A stretch of DNA of 64,000 nt from Taibaiella lutea (GCF_008629695.1 NZ_VWSH01000001.1:709990-773989), one strand, 5' to 3'; numbered from the stretch's first letter, positions 26,457-35,943 are shown. The notes: generated by a model from the letters alone, not told the origin. Numbers and translations are program-made.

Positions 26457-26812
26457 AAATAGTTCTAATTTTTTTTAAAAACGACTAAAGGTAGTTATTT
26501 TCATTTAAGAATTCTTTATCAGAATCCACGCCCACATGAATAATCTATTTAAAGATAATGTAACCCTAAATTTAATTTATTTATAATTTTAAAATAAGTC
26601 AAACAGTAAATTCCGTATTAGGGCTGCAAATCAATATTTTGAGAGATTACAATAACTTTAACTAAAATGAACAGGCGTTCACTAAATTTTCATGAATGGA
26701 ATTATGACAATAACAGGCAGACGTAAATTTTTGACTTAAATCACTAAAAATGATTTTAAAAGAAAATCAGCAAAAATTACAAATTATTATTGGAATGCAT
26801 AACTTTGCGCCC
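26457..26812. other. AT-rich intergenic region, 356 bp
   Basis: Divergent spacer. The leftward side has CTAAAGGTA (26481-26491 region), a 7-of-8 inverted TAnnTTTG for the dehydrogenase. The rightward side has TAACTTTG just before the lipoprotein. The middle is low-complexity AT-rich sequence with no reading frame or RNA I can support. Confidence 0.5.
26800..26807 (+). promoter_or_regulatory. Bacteroidota -7 element, TAACTTTG
   Basis: Perfect TAnnTTTG match only 5 bp before the chosen ATG at 26813, which implies a leaderless or nearly leaderless message. No good -33 TTG at the expected distance. Confidence 0.45.
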
Positions 26813-27409
26813 ATGAATCGTAAAAATATCTTATTCGCTGCAGGTGCTGGCCTGCTATTGTTGGCATCTTGTCAAGGTGGTAACAATCCAAATATTGCCG
26901 GTAAATGGCAAGCTACATCTATCGTTGCTCCAACTCAGGATTCAATGATGCAATCTCAGATGAAGATGCAAATGGATCAGATTGATGCATTGACTACTGT
27001 TGACAGTGGCATGATCAACCGCTTCCATACTTCTGATCTTGAAACCGTTAAGAAAATGGCTAAAGAAGAAGTTGCAAAACAACCTGAGCAAATGAAGCAA
27101 CAAATGAAAGAAGCTGCTGCTGAGTTTTCATTTGAATTGATGAAAGATGGTAAAGCAGTAACATTCAGCCGCGGCGGAAGCGATACAGCCAGCTGGTATC
27201 TTGGCGATAATGGCAAGAAATTATTCCTTGATCCATTTGAAAGCAAAAGCACCAATCCGATGGGAGCACAAAACGTAATGATTTTTGATATCATTCACGC
27301 AGGCAGCGATAGCCTTCGTTTACGTGTTCACCAACCTGTCGGCAACGATGTATTCGTTGATCTTCGTCCTGCAAAAGACAGCGACAAGAAAACAGAAGCA
27401 AAAAAATAA
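26813..27409 (+). CDS. Hypothetical lipoprotein
   Basis: 198 residues from ATG 26813. The signal is a lipoprotein one (LLLLASCQGG, lipobox cysteine at about residue 20). The mature part begins NPNIAGKWQATSI, a lipocalin-like opening strand, and has a Met/Gln-rich helical stretch (residues about 40-100) and then strands (AVTFSRGGSDTASWYLGDNGKKLFLDP). It resembles lipocalin-type or DUF4923-like outer-membrane lipoproteins but I cannot name the family. An earlier start at 26750 would put 21 residues before the signal and is rejected. Confidence 0.75.
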   Translation: MNRKNILFAAGAGLLLLASCQGGNNPNIAGKWQATSIVAPTQDSMMQSQMKMQMDQIDALTTVDSGMINRFHTSDLETVKKMAKEEVAKQPEQMKQQMKEAAAEFSFELMKDGKAVTFSRGGSDTASWYLGDNGKKLFLDPFESKSTNPMGAQNVMIFDIIHAGSDSLRLRVHQPVGNDVFVDLRPAKDSDKKTEAKK

Positions 27410-27426
27410 TTAAAGAATTACAATAA

Positions 27427-27476
27427 GAAAACTACGCTATCCGACATAAACGATAGCGTAGTTTTCGTTTTATTTT
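27427..27476. terminator. Terminator of the lipoprotein gene
   Basis: GAAAACTACGCTATC and its perfect complement, 15-bp stem, followed by a T-rich tract. Confidence 0.9.
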
Positions 27477-27526
27477 TCAGAAGAATAGTTTACTTTTACC
27501 CCCTCTTAAAATAAGATTACAACTTT

Positions 27527-28510
27527 ATGGCAGAAATAGCTTTTCGTCAAGCGTTGCGCGAGGCACTTAATGAAGAAATGCGTCGCGATGAACGTGTGTT
27601 TTTAATGGGTGAAGAAGTAGCGCAATACAATGGTGCATATAAAGTGAGCCAAGGCATGCTGGATGAGTTTGGCCCACGCAGGATAATCGATACGCCGATT
27701 GCAGAGCTTGGTTTTACTGCAATTGCAGTTGGTGCAGCTTCCAACGGCTTACGTCCGGTGGTTGAGTTTATGACCTGGAACTTTGCGGTACTTGCATTGG
27801 ATCAGATTATGAACCATGCTTCTAAAATGCTTTCTATGAGTGCGGGTCAGTTTGGCTGCCCTATCGTGTTCAGGGGGCCTAACGGTTCTGCAGGACAATT
27901 AGGGGCGCAACACTCTTCCGCTTTTGAAAGCTGGTACGCAAATATTCCCGGCTTGAAAGTGGTTTCCGTTTCCAACCCTTACGATGCAAAAGGTCTTTTG
28001 AAATCTGCCATTCGTGACGACGATCCGGTTGTTTTCCTTGAGTCGGAAGTGATGTATGGCGATATGGGTGAAGTTCCTGAAGGAGAATACCTTATCCCGA
28101 TTGGTAAGGCTGCTGTAAGAAAAGAAGGTACGGATGTTACCATCGTTTCTTTCAACAAAATGATGAAAGTAGCTTTGGCTGCGGCAGAAGAACTTGCAAA
28201 AGAAGGCATCAGCGCTGAAGTTATTGACCTACGTACGATTCGTCCTTTGGATAGCGAAACAATTATCAATTCTGTTAAGAAAACAAACCGTCTGGTAATT
28301 GTTGAAGAGCAATGGCCGTTTGCTTCTGTTTCTTCTGAAATCAGTTATCGCGTACAGAAAGATGCATTTGATTATCTGGATGCTCCGATTCACCGTATTT
28401 GTTCTGCCGATACCAATATGCACTACGCGCCTAATCTGGTTGCGGCTTATTTACCTGATGTACCACGTGTGGTGAATCTGGTAAAAGAAGTAATGTATAT
28501 CAAAAAATAA
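27527..28510 (+). CDS. pdhB: Pyruvate dehydrogenase E1 component, beta subunit
   Basis: 327 residues, the usual length. AFRQALREALNEEMRRDERVFLMGEEVAQYNGAYKVS, the FGPRRIIDTPIAELGFTAIAVGAA thiamine-site glutamate region, and the C-terminal transketolase domain (VIDLRTIRPLDSETII, EEQWPFASVSSEI). With the alpha subunit it decarboxylates pyruvate using thiamine diphosphate and feeds lipoyl-E2. The alpha subunit and E2 are not adjacent, as is common in this phylum. A branched-chain 2-oxoacid E1 beta is the main alternative. Confidence 0.92.
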   Translation: MAEIAFRQALREALNEEMRRDERVFLMGEEVAQYNGAYKVSQGMLDEFGPRRIIDTPIAELGFTAIAVGAASNGLRPVVEFMTWNFAVLALDQIMNHASKMLSMSAGQFGCPIVFRGPNGSAGQLGAQHSSAFESWYANIPGLKVVSVSNPYDAKGLLKSAIRDDDPVVFLESEVMYGDMGEVPEGEYLIPIGKAAVRKEGTDVTIVSFNKMMKVALAAAEELAKEGISAEVIDLRTIRPLDSETIINSVKKTNRLVIVEEQWPFASVSSEISYRVQKDAFDYLDAPIHRICSADTNMHYAPNLVAAYLPDVPRVVNLVKEVMYIKK

Positions 28511-28526
28511 ATCAAAATTCTATCAT

Positions 28527-28563
28527 AAAAAGGCAATCCTGTTTGGGGTTGCCTTTCTTTTTT
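28527..28563 (+). terminator. Terminator of pdhB
   Basis: AAAGGCAA pairs with TTGCCTTT, followed by a long T-run. Confidence 0.85.
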
Positions 28564-28637
28564 AAAAAAATCTTCCTATTTTGTTCGGTTATAAGTTATA
28601 CCTGCAAATTATTAAAATCTTTAAAACACATAATTTC

Positions 28638-28895
28638 ATGCCCGCTGCCTCTCTTATTAAAATATTTGTATTTGCTTCTTCTGTAATTTTATTTTCTGCC
28701 TGCGATAAAGAATGCGACGCCTCAAAAGCAGCGACATGCGAATCATACGTACCTGCCAATGAACCCTGCACCACTTCATTCAAAAGATGGTTTTATGATG
28801 AAGGTTCGAATAGCTGCCAGCTTGTTGAATACACAGGCTGTGCACAAAAAGGCTTTGAAACAGAATCTGATTGCCAGGTTTGTGTTTGCGATTAA
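28638..28895 (+). CDS. Kunitz (BPTI)-like domain lipoprotein
   Basis: 85 residues. Lipoprotein signal (VFASSVILFSAC, lipobox cysteine at about residue 21), then a Cys-rich domain with Kunitz spacing in its middle: C-x15-C-x7-C around FKRWFYDEGSNS and QLVEYTG. This corresponds to C14, C30 and C38 of BPTI, including the YFYN-like and F-x-Y-x-GC elements. Flanking cysteines deviate slightly (x9 before, x10 then CQVCVC after). Kunitz domains inhibit serine proteases in animals; in bacteria they are sporadic and untested. An upstream in-frame start at 28581 was rejected. Confidence 0.75.
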   Translation: MPAASLIKIFVFASSVILFSACDKECDASKAATCESYVPANEPCTTSFKRWFYDEGSNSCQLVEYTGCAQKGFETESDCQVCVCD

Positions 28896-29015
28896 GTTTC
28901 AGGCATAAATAGATTAAGATCCGCAACCAATAATTCATTTTTTTGTTTCAAATAACAGTGCTACAATAAAATGACTTATTTTAGCGTTTATTCCAATCGA
29001 ATCGCGGTAATAACC

Positions 29016-29885
29016 ATGTTAGTATTTTCCAAAAGAATAGCATTACTTTTTCTGACTATAATAGGCGTAACAAAAGCTTCGGCACAGGAATTTTTTACGC
29101 CTACCGAATATGGGGTGCTGTTAGGCGGTTCCACTTATTTTGGTGATTTAAATCCAAATTACGGCTACAAATTCATTCGTCCTGCGGGCGGCTTATTTGT
29201 ACGTTATTCCTTTAACCCCTACATTGCCATAAGAGGCGCCGTTAACTATACTAAAGTAGGATATGATGATTCTTATACAAAGAATCCGTATCAAATGACG
29301 CGCAACCTAAATTTCCGTTCCGATATCCTGGAAGCCAATGTAATGGCGGAGTTCAATTTCTTCTGGTTTGCTACGGGCGATCCCCAGCACAGGTTTACAC
29401 CTTATCTTACGGGTGGTTTCGGCACTTTCTATTATGAGCCTTATACCACGTACAATGATTTGCGTTACAACTTAAGGCCATTGGGAACGGAAGGCCAGAA
29501 TACCGCTGAGTTTGCAGGCCGTAAATATCATCCTTTCAGCTTTTGTATTCCGGTTGGTGCAGGCGTTAAATATTGGCTTGGGCCCGGCGTGAATTTCAAT
29601 TTCGAAATTGTGAACCGCTTTACGTTTACAGACTATATCGATGATGTAAGCACCACTTATGTTGGTGCAGATAATTTCCTTTACAACCCCATGAACCCAA
29701 GCGTAGCGTCGCAATTGCAGGACAGAAGCATCCCCGATGCTGATGGCCAAAAGCTTGGCAGAGCCGGAAAACAACGTGGTGACAGCAATAACAAGGACCA
29801 ATACCTGATGTTTCAGTTCTCCTTGTCTTTTCAGCTAAAAACTTACAAATGTCCTAATACTCAATTTGGGATGTGGCAACCTTAA
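29016..29885 (+). CDS. Outer-membrane beta-barrel protein, DUF6089 type
   Basis: 289 residues from ATG 29016, signal peptide ending about ASAQE. Mature part: EYGVLLGGSTYFGDLNPNYGY, then alternating amphipathic strands (FVRYSFNPYIAIRGAVNYTKVGYDD, EANVMAEFNFFWFA, FTPYLTGGFGTFYYEPYT, IPVGAGVKYWLGPGVNFNFEIVNRFTFTDYIDDV). This is the DUF6089/OmpA-barrel-like family common in Bacteroidota, likely an eight-stranded barrel. Function unknown. An earlier start at 28971 is possible but weaker. Confidence 0.82.
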   Translation: MLVFSKRIALLFLTIIGVTKASAQEFFTPTEYGVLLGGSTYFGDLNPNYGYKFIRPAGGLFVRYSFNPYIAIRGAVNYTKVGYDDSYTKNPYQMTRNLNFRSDILEANVMAEFNFFWFATGDPQHRFTPYLTGGFGTFYYEPYTTYNDLRYNLRPLGTEGQNTAEFAGRKYHPFSFCIPVGAGVKYWLGPGVNFNFEIVNRFTFTDYIDDVSTTYVGADNFLYNPMNPSVASQLQDRSIPDADGQKLGRAGKQRGDSNNKDQYLMFQFSLSFQLKTYKCPNTQFGMWQP

Positions 29886-29891
29886 TAAGTT

Positions 29892-29899
29892 TATCTTTG
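29892..29899 (+). promoter_or_regulatory. Bacteroidota -7 element, TATCTTTG
   Basis: TAnnTTTG match 27 bp before the HAD gene, starting 6 bp after the DUF6089 stop. Confidence 0.5.
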
Positions 29900-29926
29900 C
29901 GGCTCAAAAACAGATTTTAATAAAGA

Positions 29927-30580
29927 ATGGCCGCAATTTTTGACATGGATGGTTTGCTGTTGGACACAGAACCGCTATGGGGTGAAAGCATGTTGCAGGT
30001 TGCAACACATTATCAGGTACCAATCGGTGCAGATTTTTTCAAACACACTACAGGGCTTCGCATTTATGAAGTGACAGAATACTGGCAGGAAAAATTTCCA
30101 TGGCCGGGGAATGCTACTTCACAGCAATTGGCAGAAGACATTCTGGACGATATCATAGCGCGTTCCAAATCGCACGGAGGCATTATGCCCGGCGCGTTGG
30201 AGCTGTTACAATGGCTACAATCCAAAGACATTAAAACAGGGCTGGCGACTTCTTCCCCGACAAGAATGCTGCAGGAACTGATTACGCATTTTGGCCTGAA
30301 TGAATATTTTCATACGCTTACCTCTGCCGATACTGCTTTGTTTGGCAAACCACATCCGGAAGTATATTTACAATGCGCCCATGCGTTAAACGTTTCTGCA
30401 TGGAATTGTATAGCTCTGGAAGATTCTGTAAATGGTATGATATCTGCTAAAGCAGCAAGGATGAAGGTTGTCGTTGTACCGGAAGAACATAGGTTCAATG
30501 ATCCCAAATTCGGATTGGCCGACGTAAAATTACATTCGCTGGAGGATTTTGATGAATCGCTCTGGTTTAGCTTACAATAG
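29927..30580 (+). CDS. HAD-superfamily phosphatase (beta-phosphoglucomutase/YniC-like)
   Basis: 217 residues. Motif I is FDMDGLLLDTEP with the nucleophile D and the acid/base D; a four-helix cap follows; motif II is ATSSPT; motif III/IV is KPHPEVYLQCAHAL and ALEDSVNGMISAKAA. The cap type and sequence place it with sugar-phosphate phosphatases such as 2-deoxyglucose-6-phosphatase and beta-phosphoglucomutase. Substrate unknown. It ends before a perfect terminator. Confidence 0.87.
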   Translation: MAAIFDMDGLLLDTEPLWGESMLQVATHYQVPIGADFFKHTTGLRIYEVTEYWQEKFPWPGNATSQQLAEDILDDIIARSKSHGGIMPGALELLQWLQSKDIKTGLATSSPTRMLQELITHFGLNEYFHTLTSADTALFGKPHPEVYLQCAHALNVSAWNCIALEDSVNGMISAKAARMKVVVVPEEHRFNDPKFGLADVKLHSLEDFDESLWFSLQ

Positions 30581-30589
30581 AAATACTTT

Positions 30590-30630
30590 TATGAAAAGGT
30601 CCCGCAATTAAATTGCGGGACCTTTTCATA
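30590..30630. terminator. Bidirectional terminator
   Basis: A perfect palindrome of about 20-bp arms (TATGAAAAGGTCCCGCAATT). Between the HAD gene and the giant leftward gene. Confidence 0.92.
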
Positions 30631-30646
30631 TGTTGCCATACTATCC

Positions 30647-33600
30647 TTATTCTTTCACAATTTTCAAGGTTTCTCCTGTTTGTATTTTAAGGAAGTACAT
30701 GCCTTGTGCAAGATTATCCAAAGACAACTCCTGCGATTTACTTTTTATAGTTATTGTACGTAATACACGACCGTAAGCATCGGTTAAAACAGCAAGTTGA
30801 TTTATCAATTTATCATCATATGTCTGAATGTATATTATATCCTTAGCCGGGTTTGGAATTACTTTTACCAGATGCCCTGGGATATTTACGTCTTTAATAC
30901 CAATAGGTTCAAACGTAACCTTAATAGTATCACTTGTACTGCAGTCATTGGCATTTGTAACAGTTACGCTGTAAGTACCATTTGTTGTTACGGTAAGTGT
31001 TTGCGTTGTTGCACCTGTATTCCATAAATAAGTTGAACCGGCATTGCCTGCATTTATGGTATAAGAGTTAGCATTAATAGTAACATCTGTCCCCAAATTA
31101 ACAATCGGAACCGGATTAGCTGTAACCTGAATGGTATCACTTCCCTTACAGCCATTAATATCAGTAACTCCCACTCCATAAATACCCGTGGCATTTACAT
31201 TAATGGTTTGGGCAGATGAACCGGTACTCCATAAATAAGCAGCGCCTGCATTTTGCGCATTTAAGGTTAAATAGCTGCCTGCACAGAATGCAGTATCATT
31301 CCCGAGGTTAACAACAGGCAAAGCACTGGCCGTCAGGTGTATAGTATCGCTGCCTTTACAATTGTCAGCATTTGTGACGGTTACATTATAAGTGCCCGCA
31401 GTATTGACATTAATGGTTTGAGATGTTGCAGCATTGCTCCACAGATAAGTTGAACCTGTATTCTGTGCATTCAGGGTTAAGTAGCTACCTGCACATAACG
31501 TAGTATCATTCCCGAGGTTAACAACAGGCAAAGAGCTGATGGTCAGGTGCAAAGTATCGCTGCCTTTACAATTGTTTGCATTTGTGACAGTCACATTATA
31601 AGTGCCCGTTGTATTGACATTAATGGCTTGGGATGTTGCAGCATTGCTCCACAGATAAGTTGAACCTGCATTCTGTGCATTTAGCGTTAAGCTATTACCG
31701 GCACAGATAGTGGTGTCATTGCCAAGATTGACTATCGGTAATGCATTGACGGTTACATGTATGGTATCGCTGCCCTTGCATAAGTTGGTATTGGTTACAG
31801 TTACATAATAACTACCTGTTGAAGCGGCACCAATGGTTTGTGTAGTAGCAGCATTATTCCAGATATAGGTCGAACCTGTATTCTGAGCATTAAGTGTCAA
31901 CGTATTACCTATACAGAAAGCAGTATCATTACCTAAGTTAACAACAGGCAAGGATGCCACATTTACCTGAATGGTATCACGACCTTTGCAGGAGTTTGCA
32001 TTGATTACGGTAACATAATAAGTACCTGCCGATGCCACATTAAGTGTCTGAGCCGTGCTTGCATTGCTCCATGTATAAGTTGAGCCTGCATTTTGTGCAT
32101 TTAGAGTTAAGCTATTACCTGCACAAATAGTGGTGTCATTGCCAAGAGTGACTATTGGTAATGCATTGACAGTTACATGTATGGTATCGCTGCCCTTGCA
32201 TAAGTTCGCACCTGTTACAGTTACATAATAAGTACCGGCTGTATTTGCACTAATGGTTTGTGTAGTAGCAGCATTGTTCCATAAGTAAGCAGCACCTGCA
32301 TTTTGTGCATTAAGCGTTAAGCTATTGTCTGCACAGAAGGCCGTATCATTACCCAAATTAACCACAGGTAGTGGTTTGACGGTCACTTGTATTGTATCGC
32401 TGCGTTTGCATTGGTTTGCTGCTGTTACTGTAACATAGTAAGTGCCGCTTGCTGTAATACCCGTGGTTTGTGTAGTGGCTGTATTGCTCCAAAGATAGGT
32501 AGCACCTGCATTCTGTGCATTCAGTGTAAGTGTATTGCCTGCACAGAAGGCCGTATCATTACCCAGATTAACCGTTGGCGGAATACCTGTAACTATGATT
32601 ATTGTATCATTTTTACTGCATTGATAAGCATTAGTCACAGATACAAAATAAGTGCCGCTGGTAGTTGCATTTATTGTCTGGTATGTATTGTTATTGTTCC
32701 ATAGATAAGTGGCACCGAGGTTTTGCGCATCTAAGGTAATCGATACTGCCGAACCATTACACATGACCGTATCATTACCTAAGTTAACCACGGGAAGCGG
32801 GTTGACGGTTACTACGATGGTATCGCTGCTGCTGCCGATGTTATTTGTGGCAGTTACATAATACGTACCACTTGCAGTTACATCAATGGTTTGAGTGGTA
32901 GCCCCGGTATTCCAAACATAAGTAGCGCCTGCATTTTGTGCATTAAGTGTTACGGTATTGCCTGCACAAACAGCCGTATCAAAACCTAAGTTGACCACCG
33001 GTGCAAAGACACCAAACTCATAAGCACCCATATCTACCGTAGTATTATAAATACGGGCATGGCTTGCCAAATCGGTTATAATACCCGAAGGTATAGAATC
33101 GTTACGCCCTGCATTGACACAAGGACTGGTGCTCTGCAATTGATAATTACCTCCGGCAGTATCTATAAATAATGGGTCGGTAGTGCCGTCGATAAGGAAA
33201 GAGGCAGCACTTGCAGGATAGCCTTGTATAAGGCTGTACTTAGTATTGATAGAGGAAGTTGCAGCATTATAAATGCCGCTACTATTGCCCCAGATAATAG
33301 TATTACTTACATCAGCCACTGCATAGCTGGTATTGTAAATGCCACTGCCATTGGTACCAGCTCTATTTTGCACCATGGTACAGTTTACTACTTCGGGTCT
33401 AGAAGCACCTATACTGATAGAACCTGTATTGTAAAGAGCTGCACCCGAAATTGTCGCTATGTTTTGTGCAAAAAGGCAATTCACAATAACAGGAGATGCA
33501 TTTGTATCGTAAATACCGGCACCATATTGAGCAGAATCGGCAGAAAATGTACAGTTAGCAACCTTGATAATACCCGCAACAATAGAATAACTATACATGC

Positions 33601-35755
33601 CGCCGCCACTGGAGCTTGCTTTATTACCTGTAAATGTGCAGTTGCGGGTACTAAGCACGGCATTGGTACTGTACATACCGTTGTTACAGATTGCGCCGCC
33701 TGAGCCATTGGTTGCAGCATTTCCGGAAAAAGTACAGTTTTGTGTATTTACAGTTCCGTAGGCTTTATTGTTGTAAATGGCACCGCCATAAAATGCAGCA
33801 TTATTTGTAAATGAACAATTACTGATGGTACGAAGACTGCTGCCGGTTGTAAGCTCATTATAAATAGCACCGCCATAAGCCGTGGCGATAATAGGTGCGC
33901 TAGCAGTACCAGTAACAGTAGCAGTAACTGTAGAATTACTAAAAGCGCAGTTACTTACATCGATTTTGGCAGTACTATAAATAGCACCGCCATGAGCAGT
34001 AGCTGTAGTACCACTACCTATGGTAGGAGCAGCAGCAGTAGTAGCAGAAGCGGTAGAATTGTTAAAAATGCAGCGACTTGCATTGAGTATAGCTTTATTG
34101 TAGATAGCACCACCATGACAAGATTTGCTACCTAAATTACCAGAAGAAGAATAAGCAGAAGTAACAGAAGAAGCATTAAAAAGGCAGCTACTTAAAGTTA
34201 AGGTAGAAGCATAGTCATTGTAAATAGCGCCACCATAAGCAGTAGAGGAAGGAGAAACAGAAGCAATAGCAGTATTATTATTAAAAGTACTGTTACTTAT
34301 AGTTAAGGTGGCAGCATTGAAAATAGCGCCTCCAGAAGAAAAAGAGGGGTAATCAGAAACAGCAGCAGAAGAAGAAGCCTTAAAGGCACAGTTATTGATC
34401 GTTAAGGAAGAAGCATTGTAAACAGCACCACCAAAAGAAGAAGCAGTACAATAACCTTCAGCATGAGAAGTTGAAGAAGAAGCAATAAAAGTACAGTTGT
34501 TTAAAGAAGTGCTATTACCTGAAACGTATATAGCACCACCATAAGAACGAGCATAATTATAGGCGTAATAATAATCATATTCAGCAAAAGAAGAAGAGTT
34601 TTCAAAAGTATTGTTACTTACAATATTGTTGTTACCTGAAATGTATATAGCACCACCATAAGAAGTAGTATAGGTGGTATTCCACATTGATTCAGAAGAA
34701 GCAACAGAAGTGTTATTCTTAAAACCGCAATTGCTTATAGACATGTTATTTCCCGATGCGTATATGGCACCACCATAAGCAGAAGCATAAGTAGTGTTTG
34801 TCCAATAATCAGAAAGAGAATATACCTTACTATTATTAAAAGTGCAATAACTAATAGCTGTGTTATTACCGGAAGCGTATATAGCACCACCGTAAGCATT
34901 ATTAGGCCCATTAACACCAGAAGCAGCATTAGCTCTATTATTATTAAAAGTACAATTGCTTATAGCTATATTTTTACCTGAAGCGTACACAGCCCCCCCA
35001 AAGCCCGCAGAAGAAATATTGTTATTAAAAGTACAATAACTGATAATAGCTGAAAAAGTAGAATCTTTATTATATATGGCACCGCCATAACTTTCGGCTG
35101 TATTGCTATTAAAAGTACAGTTAGTAATACCCGGTGAAGAACTGCTATCATTATAAATGGCGCCACCGCTGAAAGCACTGTTACTGCTGAAAATACAATT
35201 ATTAATACCCGGAGCGGAACCATTTTTATTATAAATAGCGCCACCACCGGAAGCAGTATTGCTACTAAAAGTGCAATTCCTGATACCAGGAGAAGAATTA
35301 TAATTGTACATCCCGCCACCGTAACCATTGCTGCTATTATTCCCGTTCCTGATGGTAACCCCATCTATAAGTGCCGCATTGGTTAAGTTATTAGCGTTGT
35401 TATATATTACACTACTGCCATTCCCTTTCAGGACAGTAACATGCGTTTGGTAATTGCGTTGTGCAAAAGTGGTATCAGAGTTTAAAAAGCCACCGAATAT
35501 CTTCACGCCTTCTTTCATAATAAAAGGGGTATTAAGTAAGGCTGTGTAAGTGCCCCTGGCAATCCAGACACTATCTCCGGAAAGTGCAGCATTAATGGCA
35601 AGTTGCGGATTTTTATAGGCACTGTCCCATGTAGCTCCATTTTGATTTGCAGTTATATTTACTGCAGCACTATCCACATACCAAACCTTGGCTTTTAATT
35701 GCAACGAGAAAAAGAAACACAGGCAGAATGCCGCAAAAAGATGCTTTAGGTTCAT
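30647..35755 (-). CDS. Giant T9SS-secreted beta-helix protein with ten Ig/PKD-like repeats
   Basis: 1702 residues. Signal peptide (residues 1-22), then KVWYVDSAAVN...GDSVWIARGTYT, the start typical of right-handed beta-helix (choice-of-anchor Q) proteins. Residues about 130-860 are beta-helix turns of the form GGAIYN...NCTF, ending in the choice-of-anchor Q module (DPLFIDTAGGNYQLQSTSPCVNAGR, DMGAYEFG). Residues about 923-1617 are ten tandem 68-72-residue repeats (PVVNLGNDTAFCAGN, TLNAQNAGATYLW, GTYYVTVTNANxCKGSDT). Residues 1619-1702 are a T9SS type A sorting domain (VIPNPAKDIIYI, GMYFLKIQTG). It is exported by the gliding/T9 machinery to the surface, probably an adhesin or polysaccharide-binding protein. 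Confidence 0.9.
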   Translation of the reverse strand: MNLKHLFAAFCLCFFFSLQLKAKVWYVDSAAVNITANQNGATWDSAYKNPQLAINAALSGDSVWIARGTYTALLNTPFIMKEGVKIFGGFLNSDTTFAQRNYQTHVTVLKGNGSSVIYNNANNLTNAALIDGVTIRNGNNSSNGYGGGMYNYNSSPGIRNCTFSSNTASGGGAIYNKNGSAPGINNCIFSSNSAFSGGAIYNDSSSSPGITNCTFNSNTAESYGGAIYNKDSTFSAIISYCTFNNNISSAGFGGAVYASGKNIAISNCTFNNNRANAASGVNGPNNAYGGAIYASGNNTAISYCTFNNSKVYSLSDYWTNTTYASAYGGAIYASGNNMSISNCGFKNNTSVASSESMWNTTYTTSYGGAIYISGNNNIVSNNTFENSSSFAEYDYYYAYNYARSYGGAIYVSGNSTSLNNCTFIASSSTSHAEGYCTASSFGGAVYNASSLTINNCAFKASSSAAVSDYPSFSSGGAIFNAATLTISNSTFNNNTAIASVSPSSTAYGGAIYNDYASTLTLSSCLFNASSVTSAYSSSGNLGSKSCHGGAIYNKAILNASRCIFNNSTASATTAAAPTIGSGTTATAHGGAIYSTAKIDVSNCAFSNSTVTATVTGTASAPIIATAYGGAIYNELTTGSSLRTISNCSFTNNAAFYGGAIYNNKAYGTVNTQNCTFSGNAATNGSGGAICNNGMYSTNAVLSTRNCTFTGNKASSSGGGMYSYSIVAGIIKVANCTFSADSAQYGAGIYDTNASPVIVNCLFAQNIATISGAALYNTGSISIGASRPEVVNCTMVQNRAGTNGSGIYNTSYAVADVSNTIIWGNSSGIYNAATSSINTKYSLIQGYPASAASFLIDGTTDPLFIDTAGGNYQLQSTSPCVNAGRNDSIPSGIITDLASHARIYNTTVDMGAYEFGVFAPVVNLGFDTAVCAGNTVTLNAQNAGATYVWNTGATTQTIDVTASGTYYVTATNNIGSSSDTIVVTVNPLPVVNLGNDTVMCNGSAVSITLDAQNLGATYLWNNNNTYQTINATTSGTYFVSVTNAYQCSKNDTIIIVTGIPPTVNLGNDTAFCAGNTLTLNAQNAGATYLWSNTATTQTTGITASGTYYVTVTAANQCKRSDTIQVTVKPLPVVNLGNDTAFCADNSLTLNAQNAGAAYLWNNAATTQTISANTAGTYYVTVTGANLCKGSDTIHVTVNALPIVTLGNDTTICAGNSLTLNAQNAGSTYTWSNASTAQTLNVASAGTYYVTVINANSCKGRDTIQVNVASLPVVNLGNDTAFCIGNTLTLNAQNTGSTYIWNNAATTQTIGAASTGSYYVTVTNTNLCKGSDTIHVTVNALPIVNLGNDTTICAGNSLTLNAQNAGSTYLWSNAATSQAINVNTTGTYNVTVTNANNCKGSDTLHLTISSLPVVNLGNDTTLCAGSYLTLNAQNTGSTYLWSNAATSQTINVNTAGTYNVTVTNADNCKGSDTIHLTASALPVVNLGNDTAFCAGSYLTLNAQNAGAAYLWSTGSSAQTINVNATGIYGVGVTDINGCKGSDTIQVTANPVPIVNLGTDVTINANSYTINAGNAGSTYLWNTGATTQTLTVTTNGTYSVTVTNANDCSTSDTIKVTFEPIGIKDVNIPGHLVKVIPNPAKDIIYIQTYDDKLINQLAVLTDAYGRVLRTITIKSKSQELSLDNLAQGMYFLKIQTGETLKIVKE
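30905..32992 (-). repeat. Ten tandem repeats of about 210 bp
   Basis: DNA encoding residues about 923-1617 of the giant protein. Repeats 3-9 are especially alike, some sharing long nearly identical DNA stretches (for instance near 31290-31360 and 31495-31570). Copy number may change by recombination. Confidence 0.9.
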
Positions 35756-35910
35756 ATTGTTCCGCTATTTGTATTGATTTATAATATTATTAACATTCTT
35801 ACAAAGCGCGCAAAAATACTATAAAGAGATTATCTTATAAATATTTCTTGAGAACGTAGCCCTATTTCCTGAGAACGTCGAAAAAATACGCACCCTAAAA
35901 CTTAAAGCAC

Positions 35911-35943
35911 AAATGTCCCACACTAATGAAGTGTGGGACATTT
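35911..35943. terminator. Hairpin, possible terminator
   Basis: AAATGTCCCACAC and its complement around TAATGAA. The T-tract is weak on both strands, so it may be a REP-like element instead. Confidence 0.5.

Noticed and set aside
30905-32992. Regular repeats as a possible CRISPR array
   Set aside because: The period is about 210 bp and every unit is coding and in frame. Repeats are not separated by unique spacers of 30-40 bp.
33224-33703. 159-residue rightward reading frame opposite the giant gene
   Set aside because: It is the reverse complement of low-complexity beta-helix repeats, so open frames arise by composition. It has no start context, promoter or recognisable domain.
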